Assembly: GCA_016219185.1 (NCBI GenBank)
Contig: JACRBZ010000030.1
Location: 62,001-126,000, forward strand
Origin: Deltaproteobacteria bacterium
GTDB lineage: Bacteria; Desulfobacterota; Desulfobacteria; Desulfobacterales; Desulfatirhabdiaceae
Direction of reading: 5' to 3'
DNA: 64,000 nucleotides
Positions within the stretch are counted from its first letter, which is position 1. Each line of letters starts with the position of its first letter. The notes under the pieces are model-generated. The model did no database searches, was not told the origin of the DNA, and saw only the letters and a list, made by a program, of their open reading frames with translations. Of this stretch, positions 38,121 to 48,100 are shown in pieces. The position numbers and the translations under genes were made by a program.

Positions 38121-38181
38121 TGTTGCAAAAAAATGCAATGTTGCGAACATGTTTGCAACATTGCAACGTGATAATGCAACA
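38121..38181. promoter_or_regulatory. 32-bp palindrome with flanking half-sites: candidate activator binding site
   Basis: 38134-38165 is a near-perfect palindrome: arms TGCAATGTTGC and GCAACATTGCA (11 of 11 complementary) around a centre whose core AACATGTT is itself symmetrical; only one base pair of the whole element is mismatched. Outer half-sites TGTTGCA (38121-38127) and TGCAACA (38175-38181) mirror each other. Lying about 145 bp upstream of the -24 box and just after the stop of the sigma-54 activator gene, it is probably the enhancer site of that activator. Confidence 0.65.
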
Positions 38182-38196
38182 AGCGCAAGCAGACGC

Positions 38197-39918
38197 TTAT
38201 GAGAGGATTTGGAAACGTTTCATTTTCCGCCACAGGGTGGAGCGGTTCATCTGAAGGGATTTTGCAGCCAGAGCCCGGTTTCCGTCATGGATCTCCAGGG
38301 CATGAAGAATTTTTTGGCGCTCGGCATCCTGGAGCAGGTCAACCGGAGGGGATTGGTAACGGATGGTTCTGAACTGTTGCAGATAATCCGGCAGGTGATG
38401 GGGCAGAATGGATCCGGACTGGCCGACGATCAGGGCATGTTCCAGAATGTTTTCAAGCTCCCGGATATTGCCCGGATAATCATAATTGAGCAAAATATCC
38501 ATGGCCTGGTCGGAAATGCCGCGGGGAAGGCCTTTGTCCGGCGGACAAAGCTTACCCATGCTTTGTTGAATCAGCAGCGGGATATCCGATTTGCGGTTTT
38601 TGAGGGCGGGAAGTTCAATGCGCATCACATTCAGGCGATAAAACAGATCTTCACGAAACTGCCGTGCCTCAACCAGCTTGTCCAGGCCCCGGTTGGTCGC
38701 GGAAATGATGCGGACATCGACGGTTACCGGATGCCGGCTTCCCAGCGGATAGAAATCCTTGTCTTCCAGAACACGAAGCAGTTTGGCCTGAAGCGTGAGC
38801 GGTAAATCGCCGATTTCATCCAGAAAAATCGTTCCGCCGTCAGCCTGCTGAAAACGGCCGGGTTTGTTTTGAAACGCGCCGGTAAAAGCGCCTTTGACAT
38901 AGCCGAACATTTCCGATTCCAGAAGCGTGTCGGGAAGGGCCGCGCAGTTTACTTTGATAAAGGGTTTGGCGCTCCGCCTGCCTATTGAATGAATGATTTT
39001 TGCCAGAAGGTCCTTACCGGTTCCGGTTGGACCTTCGATGAGCACCGTGGCATCGCTCATGGCCACGACCCTGGCCATTTCAAAAATTTTTTGCATGGAC
39101 GGATCTTTGCCGGCCATGTCTTGAAAGGTGTAGCGTTCGGCAATGGCTTTTTTGAGCTGATGGACCTCGGTCAGATCATGAAAGGTGGCAAGTCCTCCGA
39201 CAATACTGCCTTTTTCGTTATGGAGCGCCATATAACTGGCGCGAACCGGGATGGTCCGGCCGCTGCTGATGGTGATGCTGCCGCTGGGCAGGACCCGGGT
39301 TCTGCCATCCGCGATGGAATCCTTGAGCAAACAGATGTCCCGGGAGTCATTTTCCGGAAACAGGGCTGAGCAGGGCTTTCCCAGAATCTGCTGACGATGG
39401 TATCCGGTAATTTTTTCGGCTTCGGCATTCAAAAATGTAATGTGTCCGCCCTTGTTGACCGTAAAAATGCCGATATCCAGGTTTTCCAGAATCATTTTCA
39501 GGCTGCGCTCTTCATAATGAACCCGATTGATGAGATCAACGATGGGGGCGTGATCCTGGAGAATGGTCAGACATCCCGCAATCCGGCGCTGACTATCATA
39601 AATGGGCGTGGCAAGTCGGGTGAGTAGCCGCTGGGAATCTTTGTTTTCGGAAACAGCCGGAGAAGTTTCTTCGTCCCACTCCTCTCCATCGTGGAACAGG
39701 CACTTCACCATGCAGGGGACCCCGCAGAACACCTCCCTGCAATCCTTTCCGAGGGCTTCATCTTCTTTCAGGCCCAGAAGCGCCTGAGCCGTGCAGTTCA
39801 TCGCGCAAATTCGCCTTTGTATATCGATGATCAGGGCGCCGATGTTCAATTCGTCCAGCACATTCAGCCACTGGTCGCTTTGAATGTGTTTGTCGACATC
39901 AGGCGGGTCGGATTTCAT
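38197..39918 (-). CDS. Sigma-54-dependent activator with two PAS domains
   Basis: 573 residues: PAS (about 15-125) with a cysteine cluster CREVFCGVPCMVKC, PAS (about 140-255), AAA+ domain (about 265-500) with Walker A EGPTGTGKD, the sigma-54-contacting GAFTGA loop, Walker [11 protein letters not shown], and a C-terminal Fis-type helix-turn-helix (NRALAAKSLQMNRSTLWRKM). The Cys-rich PAS suggests direct redox or metal sensing. It is coupled by ATGA to an upstream receiver-PAS kinase. It probably activates the Hdr cluster that begins just downstream. Confidence 0.92.
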   Translation of the reverse strand: MKSDPPDVDKHIQSDQWLNVLDELNIGALIIDIQRRICAMNCTAQALLGLKEDEALGKDCREVFCGVPCMVKCLFHDGEEWDEETSPAVSENKDSQRLLTRLATPIYDSQRRIAGCLTILQDHAPIVDLINRVHYEERSLKMILENLDIGIFTVNKGGHITFLNAEAEKITGYHRQQILGKPCSALFPENDSRDICLLKDSIADGRTRVLPSGSITISSGRTIPVRASYMALHNEKGSIVGGLATFHDLTEVHQLKKAIAERYTFQDMAGKDPSMQKIFEMARVVAMSDATVLIEGPTGTGKDLLAKIIHSIGRRSAKPFIKVNCAALPDTLLESEMFGYVKGAFTGAFQNKPGRFQQADGGTIFLDEIGDLPLTLQAKLLRVLEDKDFYPLGSRHPVTVDVRIISATNRGLDKLVEARQFREDLFYRLNVMRIELPALKNRKSDIPLLIQQSMGKLCPPDKGLPRGISDQAMDILLNYDYPGNIRELENILEHALIVGQSGSILPHHLPDYLQQFRTIRYQSPPVDLLQDAERQKILHALEIHDGNRALAAKSLQMNRSTLWRKMKRFQILS

Positions 39919-41474
39919 GCCACTTCCCCTTTGACCGGAAGTTTCAGGAAAAATGTCGTTCCTTTTCCAATCTGGCTTTCCACCTGCACACTGCCGTGGT
40001 GACGCTCCATGATCCCGTAAACCGTCGAAAGCCCCAGCCCTACTCCATAGCCTTCGTTCTTGGTGGTATAAAACGGCTCAAAAATATGGGGAAGATCTGA
40101 AGGCGCAATTCCGGGTCCAGAATCCTTCACCTGTATAAATATCTCTTTTTTGGACAAATCTTCACCCGCGGAAATATCCAGGGTTCCGCCATCCGGCATG
40201 GCGTCCATGGCGTTAAAGAGCAGATTGATCAGGCATTGCTGCAACTGATTGAAATCTCCCAGGACCGGCGGCAGGGATGGCGGAATGAAAACCGTTATGG
40301 AAATGCGGCTGAGTTGGATTTTATGCTGGCTTAGCAGCATGCAGCGATTGATCAGATCTTCAGCCTGAACCAGCGTAAAAGATGGAGGAGATTTCCGGGA
40401 AAATGTCAGCAGGCCCGATACGATCTGGGCGCATCTGCGGGTTTCGCTTTCGACAAGCTCCAGGTGCAGCTTGAATTTATCCTGCTGGTCGGCAACCAGA
40501 GGCCCGCGATCCATGATTCGGCGCATCAGACATATATAGTTGAGAATGCCTGCCAGCGGGTTGTTGATTTCATGGACGACACTGGCGGCCAGGCGACCCA
40601 GGGACATCATTTTGTCCTGATGCAGAATTCTGGCCTGATCCGACATCTCCTGTTCCAGGCGCCGGAGTTCCCGTAAATCCCGGACAAAACAGACCAGACC
40701 GCTGATTGTTTCCTCTTCCATGAGCACCGCGGCCGATATCTGAACCGGAATCCGGTTTTCCGTGTTGGAGAGCAGATTGGTTTCATGCAGAAACAGCCTG
40801 TTTTTCCCGCCGTAAGCCTCGCTGGAAAGAACCGAGTTGAAACGAATCCGTTCATCCGGAGGAAAAATCTGATCAAGGCTCAGGTGATCCAGCGCATCCT
40901 TTTTGGAATATCCCAGAAGCCGTTCCATGGCTTTGTTAAAAATCATCACCTTGCCGGTTTCATTGCATCCGAGGATACCATCCATGGAGCTTTCGATTAA
41001 ATTCTTCTGAAAAGCGATGGTTGCGGCCAGTTCCTGGGAGGTTCTGGCGTTTTCGATTTCGAGCAGCCGGGTATAGTCCTTGATCTGTTTTCGGGAGGTA
41101 TAGCGCTGCTGTGCGCGGCTTAAGGCCAGAAACAGCGCGCTGTCACCAATGGGCTTGGTGATAAAATCGGATGCATCCAGTTGAAGGGCGCGAATGGCCA
41201 GATCCATTTCGCCGAAAGCCGTGGCGACAATGACCTCGATATCCGGCAGGCGTTCCTTTAAAACCTGCAGTACCCGCATGCCGTCCATGCCCGGCATGCG
41301 GATATCGGTGATAACGATCTGGGGATTGACCTGTTCACACAGACCGACCCCGGATTGACCATCCGCGGCCGTCAACACCCGATATCCGGAATCCTGAAGC
41401 GTCAGGGTCATGACATCGCGGATATCCGCTTCATCGTCCATCAATACAATGGTCCAGCCGTTAGCTAAAGGCAT
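39915..41474 (-). CDS. Receiver-PAS histidine kinase
   Basis: 519 residues from the ATG at 41474 (GAGGTG upstream). An N-terminal receiver with intact Asp (VITDIRMPGMDG) and Lys (ITKPIG) is followed by a coiled coil, a PAS (about 150-265), HisKA (SVVHEINNPLAGI) and HATPase (DSGPGIAP, GYGVGLGLS). There are no membrane helices, so it is cytoplasmic. It is co-transcribed with the PAS-type sigma-54 activator, although that activator lacks a receiver and need not be its phosphorylation target. Confidence 0.9.
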   Translation of the reverse strand: MPLANGWTIVLMDDEADIRDVMTLTLQDSGYRVLTAADGQSGVGLCEQVNPQIVITDIRMPGMDGMRVLQVLKERLPDIEVIVATAFGEMDLAIRALQLDASDFITKPIGDSALFLALSRAQQRYTSRKQIKDYTRLLEIENARTSQELAATIAFQKNLIESSMDGILGCNETGKVMIFNKAMERLLGYSKKDALDHLSLDQIFPPDERIRFNSVLSSEAYGGKNRLFLHETNLLSNTENRIPVQISAAVLMEEETISGLVCFVRDLRELRRLEQEMSDQARILHQDKMMSLGRLAASVVHEINNPLAGILNYICLMRRIMDRGPLVADQQDKFKLHLELVESETRRCAQIVSGLLTFSRKSPPSFTLVQAEDLINRCMLLSQHKIQLSRISITVFIPPSLPPVLGDFNQLQQCLINLLFNAMDAMPDGGTLDISAGEDLSKKEIFIQVKDSGPGIAPSDLPHIFEPFYTTKNEGYGVGLGLSTVYGIMERHHGSVQVESQIGKGTTFFLKLPVKGEVA

Positions 41475-41522
41475 GGTGACACCTCTTGTTTCTTCGGGCA
41501 GGGATGATTTCCGGTTCCTGAA

Positions 41523-41552
41523 TATATAGGGTATTCGCGTTGAAATTGTCAA
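41523..41552 (-). promoter_or_regulatory. Sigma-70 promoter for the kinase/activator pair
   Basis: Minus strand TTGACA (41552-41547), 18-base spacer, TATATA (41528-41523), giving a leader of roughly 40 bases to the ATG at 41474. It lies in the 112-bp gap after the preceding activator gene. Confidence 0.5.
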
Positions 41553-41586
41553 CATCATCAGTCCGGTTATCTGTATTCTGTGCCGG

Positions 41587-43143
41587 CTATCGTTTTTTGC
41601 CGTATGCGATTGCCAGCCGATCCATTTTTTTTCGGAGCGTGTTGGGGTGAATCTTCAGCAGTTCAGCCGCACCCGCGGGTCCGTTGATTTTACCTTTTGC
41701 CAGTTTGAGAGCCTTCTGAATGTGATCTCCGGTCACTTCGTCCAATGACCACATCGGACCGGCATTGGACGTGCTTTCAGCGGGTGAGCCAGGCGTTCTC
41801 GATGATGGCGATGGGGAGTCTATCAGCAGGTCGCCGCCCCGGTGCTGAATCAACGCGCGTTCCACCATGTTTTCCAGCTCCCGGATATTTCCCGGCCAGT
41901 TGTACGCAATCAGCCGGTCAATGACGCCGGGCACCAGCCTGGGTCGTTCCTTGATTTTGATTTCCCTGGCTTTTCGTTCGATGAAATGATGAACCAGGGC
42001 CGGGATGTCTTCTTTTCTTTGCCGAAGCGGGGGGATCATGATGGGAAATACATTGAGGCGAAACCACAGATCCTCGCGAAACTGGCCCCCGGTAATCATT
42101 TCTTCAAGATTTTTGTGGGTTGCGGAGATGATGCGGATATCCACCGGAATGGCCTGAGTCCCGCCGACCCTTTCGATTTCCCGGTTCTGGAGAACCCGCA
42201 GGAGCCGGACCTGGGCCTGTAGGGGTAATTCGCCGATTTCGTCCAGGAAGATGGTTCCGGTGTGGGCTCTTTCAAAGCGGCCTCTTTTTTGACTGACAGC
42301 TCCGGTAAAAGCCCCTTTTTCATGCCCGAAAAGTTCGCTGTCCAGCAGCGTATCCGGAATGGCGCCGCAATTTACCGTTATCATGGGGCCTTCCCGCCGC
42401 TGGGATAGCTGATGAATGGCATTGGCCAGCACTTCCTTGCCCACACCCGTCTCTCCCAAAAGAAGAACCGGACTGTCAATGGGTGCTACCTGTCGAACCA
42501 TGTCCATGATGGATTTCAGACCAAAATCCGCGCCGATGATCTCGGCGCCGGAAATTTCCTGAAGTTGCCGTTGAAGATAGCGGTTGTCATCCGCCAGCAT
42601 GTCCTGAAGTTTAAGAACTTCCTGGTGCTTCAGCGCATTGGACATGGCAATGGCAAAGGGCTCGTTCAGCAGTTGAAGTAATCGGGCATGTTCCTCCGTA
42701 AAACGATCCACGCCGTTGGCTGCCAGTACGAGTTGACCGATGCGGTTGCCTTCGATCTCAAGACGCATGAAAATCAACGAAACCTGACTGCTCAGTCCTA
42801 ATCTTTTTAAAAGCCTTAGCGTACTGGGTTCCGGGTCCGTCAGGTTATCGATCCGGATTTTTTCATTGGATGCCCAGTGAAATGCGCGGTCATCCCGGCC
42901 TTCTTCCGGCAGGGCAATAATCTGGCCAAAAGCCTTCATGGATGGAACCGATGCCACCATGTGAAGGACATTTCGGTCAGGATCCAGCAAATCCAGGCTC
43001 ATCCGGTTCACCGGAAGGAAATCCTTGATGAACTGGAAGCTGCGTTCCATGGCGGTTTGAATGTCCAGCGTGCTGCAGATGCGGATGGTTGCCTGCCTGA
43101 AAAATGCATTGATATCCATTTTCATGAAAATACTTTCGCTCAT
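41587..43143 (-). CDS. Sigma-54-dependent activator with GAF domain
   Basis: 518 residues: GAF-like sensory domain (about 15-170), AAA+ domain (about 195-430) with Walker [16 protein letters not shown] and Walker [11 protein letters not shown], and a C-terminal Fis-type helix-turn-helix ([23 protein letters not shown]). The domain set is that of NorR/FhlA-like regulators that bind small molecules; the ligand is unknown. It is divergent from the small-protein/RND operon, whose upstream region holds a sigma-54-like promoter and repeats, so that operon is the likely target. Confidence 0.92.
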   Translation of the reverse strand: MSESIFMKMDINAFFRQATIRICSTLDIQTAMERSFQFIKDFLPVNRMSLDLLDPDRNVLHMVASVPSMKAFGQIIALPEEGRDDRAFHWASNEKIRIDNLTDPEPSTLRLLKRLGLSSQVSLIFMRLEIEGNRIGQLVLAANGVDRFTEEHARLLQLLNEPFAIAMSNALKHQEVLKLQDMLADDNRYLQRQLQEISGAEIIGADFGLKSIMDMVRQVAPIDSPVLLLGETGVGKEVLANAIHQLSQRREGPMITVNCGAIPDTLLDSELFGHEKGAFTGAVSQKRGRFERAHTGTIFLDEIGELPLQAQVRLLRVLQNREIERVGGTQAIPVDIRIISATHKNLEEMITGGQFREDLWFRLNVFPIMIPPLRQRKEDIPALVHHFIERKAREIKIKERPRLVPGVIDRLIAYNWPGNIRELENMVERALIQHRGGDLLIDSPSPSSRTPGSPAESTSNAGPMWSLDEVTGDHIQKALKLAKGKINGPAGAAELLKIHPNTLRKKMDRLAIAYGKKR

Positions 43144-43155
43144 CGGTATTTAATT

Positions 43156-43214
43156 TTACGCCATGGGGTGAATTAAATTTGCTATAGCGTAACACATATT
43201 ATCCTATAGCGTAA
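43156..43214. promoter_or_regulatory. Repeated CTATAGCGTAA sites: candidate activator binding region
   Basis: CTATAGCGTAA occurs at 43182-43192 and 43204-43214, exactly 22 bases apart (about two helical turns), and the inverted core TTACGC lies at 43156-43161. They are 50-110 bp upstream of the candidate -24 box and may bind the GAF-type activator encoded alongside. Confidence 0.45.
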
Positions 43215-43231
43215 ATATATAAACGAATTAT

Positions 43232-43250
43232 TTATAACATGTTGTTATAA
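43232..43250. promoter_or_regulatory. Perfect 8-bp inverted repeat upstream of the efflux operon
   Basis: TTATAACA, three bases (TGT), TGTTATAA. It is a possible repressor or host-factor (IHF-like bend region) site between the activator repeats and the -24/-12 promoter. The binding protein is unknown. Confidence 0.4.
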
Positions 43251-43265
43251 AAATATAATTTTATA

Positions 43266-43281
43266 TGGCACGTTTTTTGAT
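43266..43281 (+). promoter_or_regulatory. Candidate sigma-54 promoter for the RND efflux operon
   Basis: TGGCACG, four bases, TTGAT. The -24 GG is perfect and the spacing to the -12 position is the required 10 bases, but the -12 dinucleotide reads GA rather than GC. The predicted start, near 43292, is about 20 bases before the ATG at 43314. Confidence 0.5.
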
Positions 43282-43313
43282 ATGTTCTTGTCACATAAAT
43301 GGGGGGGCATGCC

Positions 43314-43601
43314 ATGAGATGGATGGAAACCATAACCTTACGTTCCATAGAAACCTCTGCAAATTTGGGGGTTGCTGAACTTGTCAAGCAGATGCTGATA
43401 CTTTCAGGTCCTTCGGCCCAAAGACTGGTGGATATAAAAATATACCGCCTTGCGGGGATAGAAACGGATTTCAGCATTCATATCCACTGGGACGGCAACG
43501 CCGGTTTTCAGGGCAAAAGCTCCCTGGGGTTGAGATTGGCGAATAACCTGAAATACATTGGACTGATCGATCATTCAATCTGGATTGAAAATGGGGGGTG
43601 A
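43314..43601 (+). CDS. Small hypothetical protein, first gene of the efflux operon
   Basis: 95 residues from the ATG at 43314, preceded by GGGGGG; an in-frame ATG at 43299 is possible but lies almost at the predicted transcription start. I do not recognise a family. It has no signal peptide or membrane helix and contains a predicted beta-rich middle (DIKIYRLAGIETDFSIHIHWD). It is followed 5 bases later by a STAS-like gene, so both may be cytoplasmic signalling partners. Confidence 0.6.
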   Translation: MRWMETITLRSIETSANLGVAELVKQMLILSGPSAQRLVDIKIYRLAGIETDFSIHIHWDGNAGFQGKSSLGLRLANNLKYIGLIDHSIWIENGG

Positions 43602-43606
43602 TTTCC

Positions 43607-43945
43607 ATGTCATCTGTTTTCAGCATGTCCGTATTGCATCAGGGAAAAAAACTGTATGTTCAAATCCGCGGCGGTTTTGACGGATCCTCCGCGCGGCAAT
43701 TGTTATCCATCCTGATCCAATATGTCGACCGGGTTCCGTCGATTGTCATCAATACGGACGGGGTGGATGATGTCGATGTTTTCGGGCTGAACCTCCTGCG
43801 CTATAGTCTGGAGATAATGGGTGCGTCTGCCAATAACTTGAAATTCATCGGAAATCATGCATCCGTATTTCAGTCTGCAATGAATTTAAAACCCTATATG
43901 ACTTATTGTTCAATCATGGATCATGATTCAGATCCGAGTTTTTAA
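43607..43945 (+). CDS. STAS-like small protein
   Basis: 112 residues from the ATG at 43607 (GGGGGG upstream). The strand-helix pattern QGKKLYVQIRGGFDGSSARQLLSILIQ..PSIVINTDGVDDVDVFGLNLLRYSLEIM resembles anti-sigma-antagonist STAS domains. The usual phosphorylatable Ser position reads DVDVFGLN, so it may not be regulated by phosphorylation. Its stop is 16 bases before the adaptor gene. Confidence 0.6.
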   Translation: MSSVFSMSVLHQGKKLYVQIRGGFDGSSARQLLSILIQYVDRVPSIVINTDGVDDVDVFGLNLLRYSLEIMGASANNLKFIGNHASVFQSAMNLKPYMTYCSIMDHDSDPSF

Positions 43946-43961
43946 CCACAGAGGTATCAAT

Positions 43962-45167
43962 ATGAAAACAAATAGTAGAACCAGACGGATCGCCCTTGCA
44001 GGAATGCTTGCAGCCGGTTTGATGATAGCCGGATGCGGCAAGGAAACCACGGCAAGCATGCCGCTGGCAGGCGGTTCTCCGGAGGTGGGAGTGGTGTGGG
44101 TCAAGCCGGAACGGGTGGCGATCACCACGGAACTGGCGGGTCGGACCTCGGCGTTCCTGATTGCGGAAGTCCGGCCTCAGGTGGGTGGAATTATCCAGAA
44201 ACGCCTTTTCAAGGAAGGATCGGACGTAAAAGCAGGGCAGGTGCTCTACCAGATCGATCCGGCCACTTACCAGGCAGCCTTTGACAGCGCCAGGGCAGCT
44301 CTTGACAGGGCCGGGGCCAATCTCATTCCGGCCCGGCTGAAAGCCGAGCGCTATAAAGAACTGGTCGGGATCAAGGCTGTCAGCGCTCAGGACTATGACG
44401 ATGCCTTTGCCTTGCTCAAGCAGGCCGAAGCCGACATTGCGGTCAGCAAGGCGGCCGTTGAAACCGCCCGGATCAATCTGGCTTATACGCAGGTTTCCGC
44501 GCCGATCTCCGGACGGATCGGAAAATCATCGGTCACCATCGGGGCCCTGGTTACGGCCAGCCAGGGAGCGTCACTGGCCACGATCCAGCAATTGGATCCG
44601 GTTTACGTGGATGTGACCCAGTCCAGTGCCGAAATGCTGCGTTTGAAGCAGGATCTTGCCAGCGGCGAAATCCTGCGAGACAGCGCCGCCGAGGCCAGGG
44701 TCCGGTTGGTACTTGAAAACGGCAGCCCTTACCCGCTTGAGGGAATTTTGAAATTCTCCGATGTCACGGTTGATCCAAGCACCGGATCGGTCATCCTGCG
44801 CACGGTTTTCCCCAACCCGAAACAACTGCTCCTGCCTGGAATGTTTGTGCGGACCGTTCTTGAGGAAGGGGTTGTGGCCCAGGCGATTCTGGTCCCGCAG
44901 CAAGGGGTTACCCGTGACCCTTCGGGCAATGCCACGGCAATGGTCGTTGGGGCGGACGACAAGGTCGAGTCGAGAGCCCTCAGGATCGCCCGTGCCATCG
45001 GCGACAAGTGGCTGGTGAGCGAAGGGCTGAACCCGGGCGATCGCCTGATTGTGGAAGGGCTGCAAAAGGCACGCCCGGGAACACCTGTCCGGGTTGCGGC
45101 ATTCGGTGCGGATTCCGATACGGCGTCTGCTTCAGATTCCGGTCAGTCTGCATCGGCCCGAAAATAA
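43962..45167 (+). CDS. RND efflux periplasmic adaptor (MFP) lipoprotein
   Basis: 401 residues from the ATG at 43962 (GAGGT upstream). It has a signal peptide with a lipobox (MIAGC), then the AcrA/MexA pattern: lipoyl/hairpin region (about 60-180), beta-barrel (VTIGALVTASQGASLATIQQLDPVYVDVTQSS) and membrane-proximal domain. It should bridge the inner-membrane pump and the outer-membrane channel. It is followed 12 bases later by the pump gene. Confidence 0.92.
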   Translation: MKTNSRTRRIALAGMLAAGLMIAGCGKETTASMPLAGGSPEVGVVWVKPERVAITTELAGRTSAFLIAEVRPQVGGIIQKRLFKEGSDVKAGQVLYQIDPATYQAAFDSARAALDRAGANLIPARLKAERYKELVGIKAVSAQDYDDAFALLKQAEADIAVSKAAVETARINLAYTQVSAPISGRIGKSSVTIGALVTASQGASLATIQQLDPVYVDVTQSSAEMLRLKQDLASGEILRDSAAEARVRLVLENGSPYPLEGILKFSDVTVDPSTGSVILRTVFPNPKQLLLPGMFVRTVLEEGVVAQAILVPQQGVTRDPSGNATAMVVGADDKVESRALRIARAIGDKWLVSEGLNPGDRLIVEGLQKARPGTPVRVAAFGADSDTASASDSGQSASARK

Positions 45168-45179
45168 AGGAGAAATATC

Positions 45180-48100
45180 ATGGCTCAGTTTTTTATCAGT
45201 CGCCCGATCTTTGCCTGGGTAATCGCCATCATCATCATGCTGGCAGGTGCACTGGCGATCAAGCAACTGCCCGTTTCCCAGTACCCCCCTATTGCGCCGC
45301 CCGAGATTTCCATCAACGCGACATATCCCGGGGCCTCGGCCCAGACGCTGGAAGATACCGTGACCCAGATCATCGAGCAAAAGATGAACGGCATCGATCA
45401 TCTGCGCTACATGTCTTCAACGAGTGATGCAACAGGAAGTGTTACCATCACCCTGACGTTTGACGCCGGGACAGATCCGAACATCGCCCAGGTTCAGGTT
45501 CAGAACAAACTTCAACTGGCCACGCCCCTTTTGCCGCAGCGGGTTCAGCAGCAGGGCATTCAGGTCAGCAAATCGACGAAAAACTTCCTGCTGGTGCTCG
45601 GATTCGTCTCGGAAGACGGGTCCATGAACCAGAATGATTTATCGGATTATGTGGCAACCAATATCCAGGATATGCTCGGAAGGGTCGAGGGCGTCGGCGA
45701 AGTGCAGATGTTCGGGGCCCAGTATGCCATGCGGATCTGGCTCGATCCGGGAAAACTGAACAATTTCAAGCTGACGCCGGCGGATGTGCAGGCAGCCATC
45801 CTGGCCCAGAATGTGCAGGTCTCAGCCGGTCAACTCGGAGGAACTCCCTATGCCGGCGGTCAGCAACTGAATGCCACCATCACGGTCCAGACACTGCTCA
45901 GAACGCCCGAAGAATTTGGCGCCATTGTGTTGCGCACCAATGGGGATGGGTCGTCCGTTTTCCTGCGGGATGTGGCCAGGGCTGAAATCGGCAGTGAAAG
46001 TTACAGCTCTCTCGGGCGTTACAACTGCAAGCCCGCAACCGGCCTGGCGGTTAAAATGGCGGCAGGCGCCAATGCCCTGAGCACTGCCAACGCTGTCAAG
46101 GCAAAGATGCAGGAGCTGTCCGGGTTCTTTCCCCATGGAATGAAGGTCGTATATCCTTTTGATACGACACCGTTTGTGAAAATCTCTATTGAAGAAGTCA
46201 TCCAGACCCTTGCTGAAGCAATCGGCCTGGTCTTTCTGGTCATGTTTCTGTTTTTGCAGAATTTTCGCGCAACGCTCATACCCACCATTGCCGTGCCGGT
46301 GGTGCTTCTGGGAACCTTCGGGGTGCTGGCGGCCTGCGGGTTTTCCATCAACAGCCTGACCATGTTCGCCATGGTTCTGGCCATCGGCCTGCTCGTGGAT
46401 GATGCCATCGTGGTGGTGGAAAATGTGGAACGCGTCATGAGCGAAGAAGGGTTGGCTCCCAAGGAGGCCACCCAAAAATCCATGAACCAGATTACCGGAG
46501 CTCTGGTGGGAATTGCTTTGGTACTCTCGGCGGTGTTCGTGCCCATGGCGTTTTTCGGCGGGTCCACCGGGGTCATCTACCGCCAGTTTTCCATTACCAT
46601 CGTCTCTTCTATGATCCTGTCGGTGCTGGTGGCCCTGATTTTAACGCCGGCCCTTTGCGCCACCTTGCTCAAACCCGTGAAAAAGGGACATCCGGCGGAT
46701 CGAAACGGGGTTTTTGCCGTTTTTTTCCGCGGTTTCAATTATATATTTGACCGAAGCAGCATCCGGTATCAATCAGCGGTCTGCCGCATGCTGGACAAGT
46801 CTTTCCGGTACATGGTGATATATGGCGCCATTGTGATCGGCATGGGATTTCTCTTTCTGCGTATGCCGACCGCCTTTCTTCCCGACGAGGATCAGGGGCT
46901 GCTCTTTGCCCTGATTCAGTTGCCGGCCGGCGCCAACCAGGATCGGACCCTCAAGGTGATCGAGAAGGTGGAGCAGCATTTTCTGGTGGAACAAAAGGAC
47001 GCGGTTGAATCCGTTTTTGCGGTTGCAGGCTTCAGCTTTGCAGGCTCCGGACAGAATACCGGCCTTGCCTTTGTCAAGCTCAAGGACTGGGGTCTTCGCC
47101 GGCAGCCGGCCTTAAAGGTTGACGCGGTTGCCGCCAAGGCCATGGGCGCTTTTGCAACCATACGGGATGCCATGGTATTTGCCTTTGCACCGCCGGCAGT
47201 AATGGAACTGGGAAATGCCACGGGTTTTGACTTTCAATTGCAGGACCGTGCCGGACTCGGCCATGCCCGTTTGATGGAAGCCCGAAATCAACTGCTGGCA
47301 ATGGCCGGCCAGAACGGCAATCTGGCGGCCGTTCGGCCCAATGGGCAGGAGGATACCCCGCAGTTCAAACTGGACATCGATTCGCAAAAGGCCGGGGCCC
47401 TCGGTCTGTCCCTTGCCCAGATTTACGACACCGTGTCAAGCGCCTGGGGAAGCGCATATGTCAACGATTTTATCGACAAGGGGCGGGTGAAAAAAGTCTA
47501 TCTTCAGGCCGATGCGCCTTATCGGATGCAGCCCGAGGATATCAACCGGTGGTATGTGCGAAACAAAGCCGGGGAAATGGTGCCGTTCTCCGCCTTTGCC
47601 TCTGCCAGGTGGATCTATGGATCGCCGCGGCTGGAACGCTACAACGGCTTACCGTCCATGGAAATTCTCGGCCAACCCGCTCCGGGCATAAGCTCAGGGA
47701 CGGCCATGGCGGAGATGGAAGCCATGGCCGCAAAGCTTCCCAAAGGAATCGGCTTTGAATGGACCGGCCTTTCCTATCAGGAACGCATGTCCGGGTCCCA
47801 GGCTCCGGCGCTTTACGCCATTTCTCTTCTGGTGGTTTTCCTTTGCCTGGCTGCCCTGTATGAGAGCTGGGCCATTCCCTTTTCCGTCATGCTCGTCGTG
47901 CCGCTGGGAGTCATCGGCGCACTGCTGGCAGCCGGTTTTCGCGGACTTCCCAACGATGTCTATTTTCAGGTCGGGCTGCTGACCACCATCGGACTTTCGG
48001 CCAAAAACGCCATTTTGATCGTGGAATTTGCCAAGGAGCAGATGCAGCACGGCAAAAGCCTGCTTGCCGCCACACTCGAGGCTGTCCGGCTACGCCTGCG

